A stretch of 64,000 bases of DNA from Rufibacter sp. DG15C (GCF_001577755.1 NZ_CP010776.1:2542001-2606000); one strand, 5' to 3'; shown: positions 42,582 through 52,600, numbered from the stretch's first letter. A program made the numbers and translations. The notes: generated by a model not told the origin, from the sequence alone.

Positions 42582-42824
42582 ATGAGAAAGGACATTCATC
42601 CTGAGTACAGAGAAGTAGTTTTCCAAGATACTTCCTCAGATTTTAAATTCATCACCCGCTCTACCATGAACTCTAACGAGACCATCACCATGGAAGACGG
42701 CAAGACTTACCCGGTGGTTAAAGTAGAGGTTTCTTCTGCTTCGCACCCGTTCTACACTGGTAAAAACCTTTTCGTGGATACTGCAGGACGTATTGACAAG
42801 TTTAAGCAGCGTTACAAGAAATAA
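42582..42824 (+). CDS. rpmE2: 50S ribosomal protein L31 type B
   Basis: This 80-residue ribosomal protein L31 is of the zinc-independent type B/C- group. [20 protein letters not shown], then [15 protein letters not shown] and [20 protein letters not shown] match the family, and the CxxC zinc motif of type A is absent. It is monocistronic and followed by a strong terminator. Confidence 0.96.
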   Translation: MRKDIHPEYREVVFQDTSSDFKFITRSTMNSNETITMEDGKTYPVVKVEVSSASHPFYTGKNLFVDTAGRIDKFKQRYKK

Positions 42825-42847
42825 GCGCTTTCTGCGCCCTAACGTAT

Positions 42848-42883
42848 AAAGGTCTTCCCGAAATTATTTGGGAAGACTTTTTT
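42848..42883 (+). terminator. Terminator of rpmE2
   Basis: AAAGGTCTTCCC and GGGAAGACTTTTTT form the stem, 24 bp after the stop. Confidence 0.85.
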
Positions 42884-42894
42884 ATTTTTGACCC

Positions 42895-44106
42895 ATGAAC
42901 ATCATCCTCTTCGACGACCCCACCCTGCGGGCCAACCTCCTGCCATTCACCTTCACCCGCCCCGTGGCGGAGATACGGGTAGGCATCCAAACCATCTCTG
43001 AGAAATGGGCGCATGTGTCCCAAAGCCAAGTTTCTTTCTTGACACAGGACTACTTGCAGCAGAAGTTTGCGCAGAAAACCACTGACGCCAATTTGTATGT
43101 GAACGGCGCCTTGTGCCCAACAGACGGTCTGTTCTCCCAAGTACAGGACTTGAAAGAAGGCCAGGCGTTGTACAGCGGTGAGACCTTGTTGGCCATTAAT
43201 GCCGGCGCTACTGCCTATGCTTCTGTAGAGGAACTCTATGCGAACTTCAGCGCGGAGAAGATGAACGTGGAGGCGGCAGACGTGGTTTTGGTGGAAAATT
43301 CATGGGACATCTTTAGAATCAACGGAGCCCAGATTAAAGCAGACTTTGCCCGCCTGACCAAAGGCAGAACCAGCCAAGCGGTCAACGATCCGCATACCAT
43401 TGTCTATGCGCCAGAGAATGTGTTCATAGAAGAAGGCGTCAAAATCAAAGCCGCCATTCTAAACGCCGAAGACGGGCCCATCTACCTGAGTAAAAACTCC
43501 CAGGTGCACGAAGGTGCGGTGATACGCGGACCGTTTGCGCTCTGCGAAGAAAGTACCATCAACATTGGCGGCAAGATGCGCGGCGATACCACTGTAGGCC
43601 CGCATTGCAAAGTAGGCGGCGAGGTAGGTAACTGCGTATTCTTCGGGTATTCCAACAAAGGCCACGAAGGCTACCTGGGCAACTCGGTGGTAGGGGAGTG
43701 GTGCAACTTTGGGGCAGACACCAACAACTCCAACCTCAAGAACAACTACGCCAAAGTAAAACTCTGGCACCACACCAAAGAGCGCTTCGTGGACACCGGC
43801 CTGCAGTTCTGCGGCCTCATGATGGCCGACCACGCCAAATGCGGCATCAATACCATGTTCAACACCGGTACGGTGGTAGGCGTTGGCGCCAACGTATTTG
43901 GCGCCGGCTATCCCAGAAACTTCATCCCGTCCTTCTCTTGGGGCGGCGTGACCGGCTATGAAACCTTCCAACTACGCAAAGTCTTTGAAGTAGCTCAAGT
44001 AGTCCTTGAACGCCGTGGCTTACCTTTGACAGAAGAAGATAAAAGCATCCTTACCCACGTCTTCGAACAAACCAAACCTTCCCGCAACTGGGAGAAGACG
44101 GCGTAA
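42895..44106 (+). CDS. GlmU-family sugar nucleotidyltransferase-like protein
   Basis: This 403-residue protein has an N-terminal third resembling the truncated nucleotidyltransferase part seen in Bacteroidota putative sugar-nucleotidyl transferases (NIILFDDPTLRANLLPFTFT, RPVAEIRVGIQTISEKW). Residues 190-360 form a left-handed beta-helix of hexapeptide repeats (VHEGAVIRGPFALCEESTIN, IGGKMRGDTTVGPHCKVGGE, NSVVGEWCNFGADTNNSNLK). It probably acts in cell-wall or polysaccharide precursor synthesis, but neither a canonical GlmU nucleotidyl-transfer signature (GxGTRM) nor the acetyltransferase pair can be assigned with certainty. Confidence 0.8.
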   Translation: MNIILFDDPTLRANLLPFTFTRPVAEIRVGIQTISEKWAHVSQSQVSFLTQDYLQQKFAQKTTDANLYVNGALCPTDGLFSQVQDLKEGQALYSGETLLAINAGATAYASVEELYANFSAEKMNVEAADVVLVENSWDIFRINGAQIKADFARLTKGRTSQAVNDPHTIVYAPENVFIEEGVKIKAAILNAEDGPIYLSKNSQVHEGAVIRGPFALCEESTINIGGKMRGDTTVGPHCKVGGEVGNCVFFGYSNKGHEGYLGNSVVGEWCNFGADTNNSNLKNNYAKVKLWHHTKERFVDTGLQFCGLMMADHAKCGINTMFNTGTVVGVGANVFGAGYPRNFIPSFSWGGVTGYETFQLRKVFEVAQVVLERRGLPLTEEDKSILTHVFEQTKPSRNWEKTA

Positions 44107-44126
44107 GGCGTAATTGTTTATTTTGG

Positions 44127-44172
44127 CTCCCGTTTTTAGGCTATTTTTCAGAAATTAGCCTAAAAACGGGAG
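44127..44172. repeat. Palindromic element, copy 19 (terminator-like)
   Basis: CTCCCGTTTTTAGGCTATTT / AAATTAGCCTAAAAACGGGAG (last 20: AATTAGCCTAAAAACGGGAG), followed by TTTTTG. It is nearly perfect and probably terminates the preceding gene. Confidence 0.9.
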
Positions 44173-44200
44173 TTTTTGTTTTCTCCGTTCCGAAATAACT

Positions 44201-44722
44201 ATGCAAGGAAATGTTTTGAAATTCAACTTAGTAGGTAAAGAAAAACCCCTTTCTAAATTCATGGGGCGATTTGGTCTTTTTGGTATGGCTGTCTTTATTA
44301 TTGGATTCTTCTTTGGCATTGCTGGGTTTGAACTCGCCTATACTATTGCCTTCTTAGCTTTACCTGTTGTTGGGGTTCCACTTTTAATTTATTCCATAGT
44401 AAATGCCATCAATGGAAAAGGGCCTGAATTGTCAAAGGAGTTTGTGACCTTTCAAACAGATGAAATTCAAATTGCTGCAGAGCTCATTCCTGTTTGCAAT
44501 CTTAAAGTCATAGATGCAACATTGGATTATAAAGGAAGACCCAAAGGCGGAAAAATTCCTCCAAGTGATGGCACTGGTAGCTATATAAAGTTAAAGTTTT
44601 TAAATGATGACAAAAGGGTATGTCAGTTCTATTTAGAATCTAAAGAAAGAGCTGAATCTTTAGGAGGTGTCTTGTCTGAGATGAAAAAGAAGCATCCCTC
44701 TCTTGTCCTAATGAAGTTTTAA
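44201..44722 (+). CDS. Hypothetical membrane protein (AT-rich)
   Basis: This 173-residue protein has two adjacent membrane helices at about residues 27-68 (GLFGMAVFIIGFFFGIAGF, YTIAFLALPVVGVPLLIYSI) followed by a cytosolic C-terminal domain (ITFQTDEI-like VTFQTDEIQIAAELIPVCNL and GTGSYIKLKFLNDDKRVCQF). The coding region is visibly more AT-rich than its neighbours, suggesting more recent acquisition or weak expression. It is bracketed by two palindromic elements. No family is recognised. Confidence 0.7.
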   Translation: MQGNVLKFNLVGKEKPLSKFMGRFGLFGMAVFIIGFFFGIAGFELAYTIAFLALPVVGVPLLIYSIVNAINGKGPELSKEFVTFQTDEIQIAAELIPVCNLKVIDATLDYKGRPKGGKIPPSDGTGSYIKLKFLNDDKRVCQFYLESKERAESLGGVLSEMKKKHPSLVLMKF

Positions 44723-44736
44723 GAACCTTTAGAAAA

Positions 44737-44777
44737 CCGTTTTCCGCCTGATTTCTGAAAAATAGGGCAAAAACGCC
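44737..44777. repeat. Palindromic element, copy 20
   Basis: CCGTTTTCCGCCTGATTTCT / GAAAAATAGGGCAAAAACGCC, split (GAAAAATAGGGCAAAAACG). It lies 14 bp after the stop of the AT-rich gene. Confidence 0.8.
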
Positions 44778-44788
44778 GTCACTATCTT

Positions 44789-44796
44789 ATCTTTAC
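44789..44796 (+). promoter_or_regulatory. Candidate -7 element of holB
   Basis: TATCTTTA, close to TAnnTTTG, lies 51 bp upstream of the GTG start of holB. Confidence 0.3.
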
Positions 44797-44847
44797 AGTT
44801 CATCTGAAAACAAGCCTTCTGGCCTTGTTTCTAAACCAGAAATCACT

Positions 44848-45972
44848 GTGCAGTTTTCTCAAATTTACGGCCACCAGGAAACCAAGCAACTGCTGTTGAA
44901 CTCGGTGCAGGCACAGCACGTGGCCCATGCGCAACTGTTCTTCGGGCCGGAGGGCGGGGCGAACCTGGCCTTGGCGCTGGCCTATGCCCAATACCTCAAC
45001 TGCGAGACGCCCACGGCAGAAGACTCTTGCGGTACTTGCTCCAGCTGTTCCAAAATCAGCAAGCTCATTCACCCAGACGTCAACTTTGTGATGCCGGTGA
45101 CCAAGACCAAAGACCAGTCAGAGGCCCTGAGCAAAAACTTCATCAAAAACTGGCGCACGTTCCTTGCGGATAGCCCCTACCAGACGCTCAACGACTGGAT
45201 GCAGTACATTGGTGCCGACAACAAGCAAGGCAACATTGCCCGCGAGGAAAGCCGCGAGCTCATCAGAACCACCGCTTTAAAAGCCTTCGAGGCCAAATAC
45301 AAAGTAGTCATCATCTGGTTGCCTGAGCTGTTGCACTCCACCACGGCCAACGCCCTGCTGAAGCTATTGGAAGAGCCGCCGGCCGCGACGGTTTTCCTGT
45401 TGGTAAGCAACTCCACGGACAAAGTACTGACCACCATTCTGTCGCGTACGCAGTTAGTGAAAGTGCGCATGTTCACAGAAGAAGAGGTGATGCATTACCT
45501 GACAGAACAGCAAAATGTAGACAAGGACACTGCGTACCAAGTGGCGCAGTTGGCCGAAGGGAATTTGCAGGCGGCGCGCGTGCTGAGCAAAGAGATGACC
45601 TCAGACTACTTCACGTTCTTCCTCAGCTGGATGCGCCTGTGCTATAACCACAAGTTTGACGGCATCATTGAGCAGAGCGAAGATTTTCAGAAACTTGGCC
45701 GTGAAAATCAGAAGAACTTCCTGCAGTTCGCCTTGAATCTATTGCGCAAGGTGTTGCTGTACGGCGTGGACAGTCAGTTGATTACCTTCTTGCCGCCGCC
45801 CGAAATGGATTTCGTGCAGAAGTTCTCCAAGCTCATCCACCAAGGCAACGGCGCCCAGCTCTCTGAGCAGATAAATGAGGCGCATTACCACATTGAGCGG
45901 AACGCGCACCCTAAGATTACGTTTTTAGATACGTCTATTCAGATTGCGCACTTAATCAGGCCAGTCGCTTAA
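44848..45972 (+). CDS. holB: DNA polymerase III subunit delta prime
   Basis: This 374-residue clamp-loader subunit starts at GTG (44848). N-terminal FSQIYGHQETKQLLLNSVQA is followed by AAA+ features: FFGPEGGANLALALAYAQYL (degenerate P-loop, as expected for delta prime). The zinc ligands in CETPTAEDSCGTCSSCSKIS and the sensor region TTANALLKLLEEPPAATVFLLVSN with the SRC-like ILSRTQLVKVR also fit. It loads the beta clamp during replication. The next gene, hemC, begins 9 bp later, so an operon is likely. Confidence 0.92.
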   Translation: MQFSQIYGHQETKQLLLNSVQAQHVAHAQLFFGPEGGANLALALAYAQYLNCETPTAEDSCGTCSSCSKISKLIHPDVNFVMPVTKTKDQSEALSKNFIKNWRTFLADSPYQTLNDWMQYIGADNKQGNIAREESRELIRTTALKAFEAKYKVVIIWLPELLHSTTANALLKLLEEPPAATVFLLVSNSTDKVLTTILSRTQLVKVRMFTEEEVMHYLTEQQNVDKDTAYQVAQLAEGNLQAARVLSKEMTSDYFTFFLSWMRLCYNHKFDGIIEQSEDFQKLGRENQKNFLQFALNLLRKVLLYGVDSQLITFLPPPEMDFVQKFSKLIHQGNGAQLSEQINEAHYHIERNAHPKITFLDTSIQIAHLIRPVA

Positions 45973-45981
45973 ATAGAACCT

Positions 45982-46926
45982 ATGCAAGCAGATACAAACT
46001 CTCCTATCATAAGAATCGGGACCCGCGGAAGCCGTCTGGCGCTTTGGCAAGCCCACCACGTAGCAGACACGTTGCGGGCCCACGGCATGGAGGTGGACAT
46101 TGTTACCATCACCACCAAAGGCGATTTAGTTTTAGATAAGTCCTTGGACAAAATAGGCGCAAAAGGCGTCTTCACCGAGGAGCTGGAGGAAAGCCTACGT
46201 GACGGCAGCATTGACATTGCCGTGCACAGCGCCAAAGACGTGCAATCCACCATTCCCGAGGATTTGGAGATGTTGGCCTTTATGGAGCGCGAGAAAGTGC
46301 ATGACGTAGTCATTTCCTTTGACCCGCTGTTCAAACTAGGCGAAGGCCAGCAGGTGATTGGCACCTCTTCCACGCGCCGCCGCTCTATGCTCAAGCGCTT
46401 TTACCCAGACGTGATTACCGCCGAGTGCCGGGGCAACCTGCAGACCCGCATCCAGAAGCTGCAAGACGGCCAGTACGACGCCATTTTGCTAGCGTACGCC
46501 GGGGTGTCCCGCATGCAGTATGACCACATGATTGCCCAGCATTTGCCTCTAGATACCTTCATTCCGGCCGCCGGCCAAGGGAGTGTGGCTATTGAGTGCG
46601 CCAAAACCTTGCCACTGGAGCGTAAGTTGAAATTGAAGGAAGCCTTGGACCATACAGACACCCATACTTGCCTGGCCGCAGAGCGCGCCTATTTACGTAC
46701 CATGGAAGGCGGCTGCAGCATCCCAACTTTCGCGCTGGCTACCTTAGAGGGCGACCAGTTGACCTTGAGAGCGGGCATCATCAGCTTGGACGGACAGGAG
46801 TTGATTCTGGAGGAAACCACCGGCGACAGAGAGCAGGCCGAGTCACTGGGCGAACAGATTGCCCACGTGGTTTTAAGCCAGGGCGGCGACCGCATCCTGC
46901 ACCAGATTCGCGCCGAGAAGCACTAA
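45982..46926 (+). CDS. hemC: Hydroxymethylbilane synthase (porphobilinogen deaminase)
   Basis: This 314-residue enzyme assembles four porphobilinogen units into hydroxymethylbilane for haem synthesis. Motifs are IRIGTRGSRLALWQAHHVAD, KGDLVLDKSLDKIGAKGVFT, DIAVHSAKDVQSTIPEDLEM, GTSSTRRRSMLKRFYPD, ECRGNLQTRIQKL and the cofactor-binding Cys region HTCLAAERAYLRTMEGGCSI. The dipyrromethane-attaching cysteine (in EGGCSIP) is present. It is probably co-transcribed with holB. Confidence 0.97.
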   Translation: MQADTNSPIIRIGTRGSRLALWQAHHVADTLRAHGMEVDIVTITTKGDLVLDKSLDKIGAKGVFTEELEESLRDGSIDIAVHSAKDVQSTIPEDLEMLAFMEREKVHDVVISFDPLFKLGEGQQVIGTSSTRRRSMLKRFYPDVITAECRGNLQTRIQKLQDGQYDAILLAYAGVSRMQYDHMIAQHLPLDTFIPAAGQGSVAIECAKTLPLERKLKLKEALDHTDTHTCLAAERAYLRTMEGGCSIPTFALATLEGDQLTLRAGIISLDGQELILEETTGDREQAESLGEQIAHVVLSQGGDRILHQIRAEKH

Positions 46927-46929
46927 GTT

Positions 46930-46969
46930 TGTTTTTGACCTAATTTCCAGAAATCAGCCGAAAAACAGA
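46930..46969. repeat. Palindromic element, copy 21 (abuts a start codon)
   Basis: TGTTTTTGACCTAATTTCC / AGAAATCAGCCGAAAAACAG. It fills nearly the whole gap between the hemC stop (3 bp away) and the peptidyl-prolyl isomerase ATG (2 bp away). Confidence 0.85.
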
Positions 46970-46971
46970 AT

Positions 46972-47595
46972 ATGTTAAAGAAACTCGCCCTCCTTTTTAG
47001 CCTTTGCCTGCTCCTTGCTGTGCAGACGCAGGCCCAGAAGAAAAGCAAGAAAGACTACCTCATCACCATCACCACCCCGCAGGGAGTTATGCGTTTGGTA
47101 CTGTTTGAAGACACGCCCAAGCACCGCGACAACTTCCTGAAGCTGGTGAAGGACAAATACTACGACGGTACCACGTTCCACCGCATCATTAAGGAATTCA
47201 TGATTCAGGGCGGCGACCCAAACACCAAGAACGAAGACCCAAATGATGACGGCGCCGGCAACCCGGGCTACACCATCCCCTCAGAGATTCTGCCGCACCA
47301 CAAGCATATCTACGGCGCTTTGGCCGCCGCACGTCTAGGCGACAACATGAACCCCAAGAAGGAATCCAGCGGTTCGCAATTTTACCTGGTGGAGAACCAG
47401 GAGGGCGTTCATTTCCTGGACAACAACTACACTGTGTACGGCCAGGTGATTGACGGCTTGTCGGTCATCAACAAGATTGCCGAACAGGGCAAAGACTTCC
47501 GCGACCGTCCTACCACTGACATCAAGATGACGGTGACGGCCAAGAAGATGAAGAAGAAGCAAATCACCAAGCTCTACGGCTACCGCTACGAATAA
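46972..47595 (+). CDS. Secreted cyclophilin-type peptidyl-prolyl isomerase
   Basis: This 207-residue protein has a signal peptide (MLKKLALLFSLCLLLAVQTQA). The cyclophilin domain covers residues 27-195: DTPKHRDNFLKLVKDKYYDG, TTFHRIIKEFMIQGGDPNTK, GALAAARLGDNMNPKKESSG, SQFYLVENQEGVHFLD and YTVYGQVIDGLSVINKIAEQ. The catalytic Arg (FHRI) and Gln (MIQGGD) are present. It should assist folding in the periplasm. It is 9 bp upstream of the next gene. Confidence 0.95.
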   Translation: MLKKLALLFSLCLLLAVQTQAQKKSKKDYLITITTPQGVMRLVLFEDTPKHRDNFLKLVKDKYYDGTTFHRIIKEFMIQGGDPNTKNEDPNDDGAGNPGYTIPSEILPHHKHIYGALAAARLGDNMNPKKESSGSQFYLVENQEGVHFLDNNYTVYGQVIDGLSVINKIAEQGKDFRDRPTTDIKMTVTAKKMKKKQITKLYGYRYE

Positions 47596-47604
47596 CCACT
47601 CGCT

Positions 47605-48507
47605 ATGAAAACCATTCTCATTACCGGCTCTAACGGGCTTTTAGGCCAGAAACTGGTAGACCTGTTGCACACAGAAGCATCGGTGAAGATTATCGCCTCC
47701 TCCAGGGGGCAGAACAAGCTCGCGGAGATTTACCCGCAGGTAGCGTTTGTGGCCATGGACGTGACCAACGCCGAGCAGGTGGAGGAAGTCATTTCGGACA
47801 CCCAGCCCACGCACATTATCCACACGGCCGCCATGACCAACGTAGATGACTGCGAAAGCCAGCGCGACGAGTGCTGGAAACAGAATGTGGATGCAGTGGA
47901 GAACCTAGTGAAGGCCAGCGAGCGCCACGGCGTGCACCTCATCCACGTCTCCACAGACTTTATCTTTGACGGCGAAAACGGCCCTTACTCTGAGGAAGCT
48001 GAAGGCAACCCAGTGAACTTCTATGGCGAGACCAAGCTGGCCGCCGAAGAACTGGTCAAGCAAGCCGCCTGCAAGTGGGCCATTCTGCGCACGGTGCTGG
48101 TGTTTGGCATTGTTCATGACTATGGCCGTTCGAACATTGTCCTGTGGGTGAAAGGCAGTCTGGAGCAAGGAAAGCAAATCAAGGTTGTCAACGACCAACT
48201 ACGCACGCCTACTTTGGCCGAGGACCTGGCACAGGGCTGTTGGCTGGCCGCCAAGCATGACGCGCAGGGCATCTTCAACATCTCCGGCGAAGAACTGCTC
48301 ACGCCTCACCAGATGGCTTTACAGGTAGCCGACTATTTTAACCTAGACAAAAGCCTGATTGAAGAAGTAGACGGAACGCTCTTCACGCAACCGGCCAAAC
48401 GCCCACCACGCACCGGTTTTGACATCACCAAAGCCAAGACCCAACTCGGCTACCAACCGCATTCCTTCAAAGAAAGCATTGCCATTGTGGCGGGTCAGAT
48501 TCAATAG
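47605..48507 (+). CDS. RmlD-like SDR, dTDP-4-dehydrorhamnose reductase family
   Basis: This 300-residue extended short-chain dehydrogenase has the NAD(P)-binding GITGSNGLLGQKLVDLL-like start (ILITGSNGLLGQKLVDLLHT), the AAMTNVDDCESQRDEC segment, VSTDFIFDGENGPYSEEAEG and the catalytic YGETKLAAEELVKQ (YxxxK). These match the RmlD_sub_bind family. It could finish dTDP-L-rhamnose synthesis or act on another nucleotide sugar or sulfated substrate. No other rml genes are nearby, so the symbol is withheld. Confidence 0.9.
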   Translation: MKTILITGSNGLLGQKLVDLLHTEASVKIIASSRGQNKLAEIYPQVAFVAMDVTNAEQVEEVISDTQPTHIIHTAAMTNVDDCESQRDECWKQNVDAVENLVKASERHGVHLIHVSTDFIFDGENGPYSEEAEGNPVNFYGETKLAAEELVKQAACKWAILRTVLVFGIVHDYGRSNIVLWVKGSLEQGKQIKVVNDQLRTPTLAEDLAQGCWLAAKHDAQGIFNISGEELLTPHQMALQVADYFNLDKSLIEEVDGTLFTQPAKRPPRTGFDITKAKTQLGYQPHSFKESIAIVAGQIQ

Positions 48508-48526
48508 TTTTATCATCGGAATTATG

Positions 48527-48574
48527 AAATGCGTTTTTGGTCTCTTTTCTTGAAAAGAGGCCAAAAACGCATTT
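48527..48574. repeat. Palindromic element, copy 22
   Basis: AAATGCGTTTTTGGTCTCTT / AAGAGGCCAAAAACGCATTT with TTCTTGAA at the centre. The 23-bp arms differ at one G-T-compatible position. It is a likely terminator of the RmlD-like gene. Confidence 0.9.
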
Positions 48575-48642
48575 TGGTTTTAAGCGGGTGAGGTTATACT
48601 TGTTACCAGCAAAACAATTCCAGAATTTTCCGTAATAGGCCT

Positions 48643-49587
48643 ATGTTCAACCGTTTGCTCCGTCAGATACGCGACTACTTCAACTTCTCGCAACGCGAGC
48701 TCAACGGTTTTCTCATTCTCATTTTGCTCATGGCGGTATTCATTGCCGCGCCTTTTTTATTATACCAAAAAAATGAGCCCTATGACCCTACCACCGACCA
48801 GAAAATTCTAGACAGTCTGGTGGTGCAGTTAGACACCAAAGCCGCGCACGTGGCCGAGGAACGAGCTAATCGCTACCGCAAGAAGCCCATCAAACTCTAC
48901 CGCTTCAATCCCAACCAGCTCAATGTGGCGCAGTGGCAAGAATTGGGGCTGAACAAATACATCGCTCAGCGAATTCTAAATTACCGCGCCAAGGCCGGCG
49001 ACTTCAAAAGCAAAGCGCAACTGCAGAAGATTTATGGTCTGCCTGACACGCTCTACCAACTGTGGTACCCATATATTGACTTGCCTGAAGGTGTTGGTTA
49101 TATAAAGAGAGGAAGCGAACCGTATTCGGGCTCTTTTCCAGAAAACAGGCCAAAAACGGAGTATGCGCGCAAGCGTTGGGAACTGCAGCCCTTTGATTTG
49201 AACACGGCCGACACTACCCAGCTCAAGCAGATTAGGGGCATCGGGAGCAAACTGTCCCAGCGCATTGTCAAGTTCAGGGACAAGATGGGCGGCTTTCATT
49301 CGGTGAACCAAGTGGCAGAAGTGTACGGCTTGGCGCCCGAGGTGATTGACAGCGTGCGCAAGTACACCTTCATTGCGCAAGGCGCCGGGCCGCAGAAACT
49401 CAACCTGAACACCGCCACGTTTGACCAACTTCGTCAGCATCCCTACATCGGTCTTAACCTAGCCAAAGCCATCATCAATTACCGCACGCAACATGGTGCT
49501 TACGGTAGTGTGGAAGACCTGCGCAAAATCAAATTAATAGACGAGGCGGCTTTTCTAAAGATGCAACCGTACCTAACGGTGCAATAA
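48643..49587 (+). CDS. Membrane-anchored helix-hairpin-helix protein (ComEA-like) with an in-frame element
   Basis: This 314-residue protein has a membrane helix at about residues 22-45 (FLILILLMAVFIAAPFLLYQ). Three ComEA-type helix-hairpin-helix units follow: FNPNQLNVAQWQELGLNKYI (about 85-135), FDLNTADTTQLKQIRGIGSK (about 182-230) and LNLNTATFDQLRQHPYIGLN (about 252-300). Such proteins bind DNA non-specifically, as in DNA uptake. A palindromic element (49120-49159) lies in frame between units one and two and encodes residues 160-173 (PYSGSFPENRPKTE). The reading frame is open through it, so the protein is predicted to carry the extra loop. Confidence 0.88.
   Translation: MFNRLLRQIRDYFNFSQRELNGFLILILLMAVFIAAPFLLYQKNEPYDPTTDQKILDSLVVQLDTKAAHVAEERANRYRKKPIKLYRFNPNQLNVAQWQELGLNKYIAQRILNYRAKAGDFKSKAQLQKIYGLPDTLYQLWYPYIDLPEGVGYIKRGSEPYSGSFPENRPKTEYARKRWELQPFDLNTADTTQLKQIRGIGSKLSQRIVKFRDKMGGFHSVNQVAEVYGLAPEVIDSVRKYTFIAQGAGPQKLNLNTATFDQLRQHPYIGLNLAKAIINYRTQHGAYGSVEDLRKIKLIDEAAFLKMQPYLTVQ
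49120..49159. repeat. Palindromic element, copy 23, inside a coding sequence
   Basis: CCGTATTCGGGCTCTTTTCC / AGAAAACAGGCCAAAAACGG. It encodes PYSGSFPENRPKT in the HHH protein. Confidence 0.9.
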
Positions 49588-49665
49588 GGACGTTACCATA
49601 AGGCCATTGCAATTCTGCCCACAGGCACCGTTCTTTATACCACTACTCTTGCCTACCACCAAACT

Positions 49666-52600
49666 ATGAATAACGTCACGTCCCTGCCTAACCTGCTCAA
49701 ACAGTACCAACGCCGCCTGCTCAACCTCAGCGGTTCCAACAGGTCCTTGGTGTTGCTCCGGCCGTCGGTGAGTTTGCATCTGGATGTGCATGCGCTGGAC
49801 CACGCCCACAAAGGGCCGTCGTTTGAGTACGTAGAGGCCTTGCTGGCGGGCAAAGAGAAGATTGCCCTGTGCGAGGTGGCCGATGGGCGAGATGCGGCCT
49901 TGGCGCCTTTGAACAAGCAACTGAAGACCATCCAGCGGCGGGCGCACATGATTTGGGAAGAGCGCGGCGCGAAGGAGTTGTTTGTGGGCTGGCCCTTCGT
50001 GGAAGGCGCATTCCCGGACGGGACCTTGCTGCGCTGTCCCCTGCTGTTTTTCCCGGTGGAGTTGCAGGTGAACGAGAAGCGCCAGTGGCAACTGGTACGC
50101 CCCGAAGACCAGCCGCCCTTCTTCAACAAAAGCTTTTTGCTGGCCTATGCGCATTACCTCAATGTGCCCGTAGACGAGGCACTCATGGAACTGGACTTGG
50201 ATGATTTCCCTGCGGACAGCCAGGCCTATAGAACCAAACTGTACGAGACGCTCAAGGAAAGCAACATAGACCTCAATTTCAACCAGGAGTTGTTCACCAA
50301 CGTCCTGCAAGCGTTTAAAACTTACAAGCGCGAAGACCTGGAGAAAACCTGGAAGCCGGGGCAACTCAAGCTTCAGCCCGAGGCCGTGTTGGGCATTTTT
50401 CCGCAGGCTGGTTCTTACCAGCTAACCGATTATGAGGAACTGCTGGAAAACCCACCGGCCGAATCTTTAGAGGAACTGCTCTTGCCCCAAACCGAGGTGA
50501 ATCCCGCCATCGCCGCCCTGGAACAGCAACTGTTCACCGCCTTTGACGCAGACGCCTCGCAGGAGGCCGCGCTCAAGCAAGTGAAGTCGGGGCAGAGCGT
50601 GGTGGTGCAGGGCCCCCCGGGGACCGGCAAGTCACAGCTCATCTGCAACCTGGTGTCTGACTATCTGGCCCGCGGTAAAACGGTGTTGGTGGTCTGCCAG
50701 AAACGTGCCGCCTTGGACGTGGTGTACTCAAGACTGTCTACCCAAGGCCTGGACCATTTCGCGGCGCTGGTGCATGACTTGAACCTGGACCGTGGCTTGG
50801 TCTTCAATAAAATCCGTCAGCAAATTGAGCATGTAGACGAATACCAGCGCCAGGACAAAACGCTGGGCAACGTGCACGCCGAGCGCCAGTTTTTGGAAGT
50901 GAGCCGCCGCATCAATCAAATCTCTGAACGGCTCAACTCTTTGAAAGAGGCCTTGTTTGATACTAGCGTCTGCGGATGGAGTGTGAAGGAATTGTACCTC
51001 CGGAGCAATCTGCGCGCGTATCAACTGCCGCTGGAGAATAACTACCTGCCATTTACCGCGCAAACCTGGCAAGAGGAGCGCCCGCGCCTGATGCACTATT
51101 TGCAGGACGCCGTGACCTTGCAAGCGCCAGATTTCCCGTGGAACGAGCGAAGAAGTTTCCAGCACCACACCTGGAACGAGCGGCAAAAACTTCTACAATT
51201 GTTAACGGAAATCCCGGCGGCAGTGCAGGAGAATGCCAAAGCATTAGCGCCTTTGCTTCCCGGCCAAGCCGAGCCCTGGGATGCCTTGCAGGCCTTGCTT
51301 CAGGAGCTTTCTACCTTGCAGACCTTGCAACATGACCTTCAGGATAAAACCGTTTCCAGGCTGTTTTTCGGGAATCTAGGCAAAAACACAAACCAGCGTG
51401 AGGCGGAAGGTTTGGTCACCAAGCTACAGCAACAAACCAAGGCCACGATGGTGCAACTGTCTGCCATGGAAGCCGAGCAATTACGACGTTTGCTCCAGAG
51501 CCATGACGAGGCGCAGTCGGGTTTCTTCGGGAAGATAAAGTGGCAGTTTGCGCAGGAACGTAAACAATTGCAGACTTTTGCGGAGCAGAAGAAAATTACC
51601 CACGCAGACACCGCCACGGAGCAGTTGCGGACGGCCTTGCAGAACTGGGACGGCTTGCAAACGGAGTGGGAGAGTCTTCAAGTTTTAGAGCCCACATTAG
51701 AGATTCCGCAGGAGCTGTTTTCATCCCAAGCGAATACAGAACTAAAAGCATTGCAAAAGGCCTGGGAACTGCGGGGGCAACTTCAGCAACTGGTGGCGTA
51801 TGACGTCTTGCCCGAAGATGTTTTGCAGATGCGCGCCGAGCGTTTTCAGGCTGTTTTCTCAGAATCTCTGCCAAAACTGAAACAACTGGAAGAACGCCAG
51901 AACGAATGGGAGAAGTGGCTTACCGATAGCCAGATTGAACAGCTCACCGTGGACCCGTCGGCCGTTACGCGCCTTGGGCAGAGCCTAGCAGAAAACTTCG
52001 ACCGTTTGGTGGCTTATGATACCTTGCTGGCTTCCTTCTCACCAGAATTGAAGGCTTGGCTGACGCAATTGCGGCAAGCGGTGCCAAAAGGAGTGGAGGC
52101 GCAGTTGCAGGCCATGGAGAACAGCATTTACCTGGCTTGGATTCAGCACATAGAAGCCAAGTACCCTGTCTTGACCATGGTGAGCACCGGCGAATTGGAA
52201 CGACTGGAAGCGGAGTTGCAGGAAGCCATTCAGCGCAAAGCAGAGCTCAGCCGGCAGATTATCCTGCTCAACCTACGCGAGCAGACCTACAAAAACATGG
52301 AGTTCAACCGTCTGGGCAATCCGGTCACGTATCGTAGGTTGCTCACGCAGGTCAGCAAGAAACGGCAGCTGTACCCGTTGCGTAAACTTCAAGCGCTGTT
52401 CGGGGAGGAGGTATTGCGCCTGTTGCCTTGCTGGCTGGCCTCCCCCGAGACGGTGTCGGCGTTGTTCCCGCTGGAGCGCGTGTTTGACCTGGTGATTTTT
52501 GACGAGGCTTCGCAGTGTTTCGCCGAAGTGGGCATACCCGCCATGATGCGCGGCAAGCAAGCCGTCATTGCCGGTGATGAACAGCAATTGGGACCATCCG

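Noticed and set aside
49573-50364. A 263-residue minus-strand ORF opposite the helicase start
   Set aside because: The composition is that of an antisense shadow (His, Gln, Arg-rich), and the plus-strand frame shows clear helicase-family sequence.
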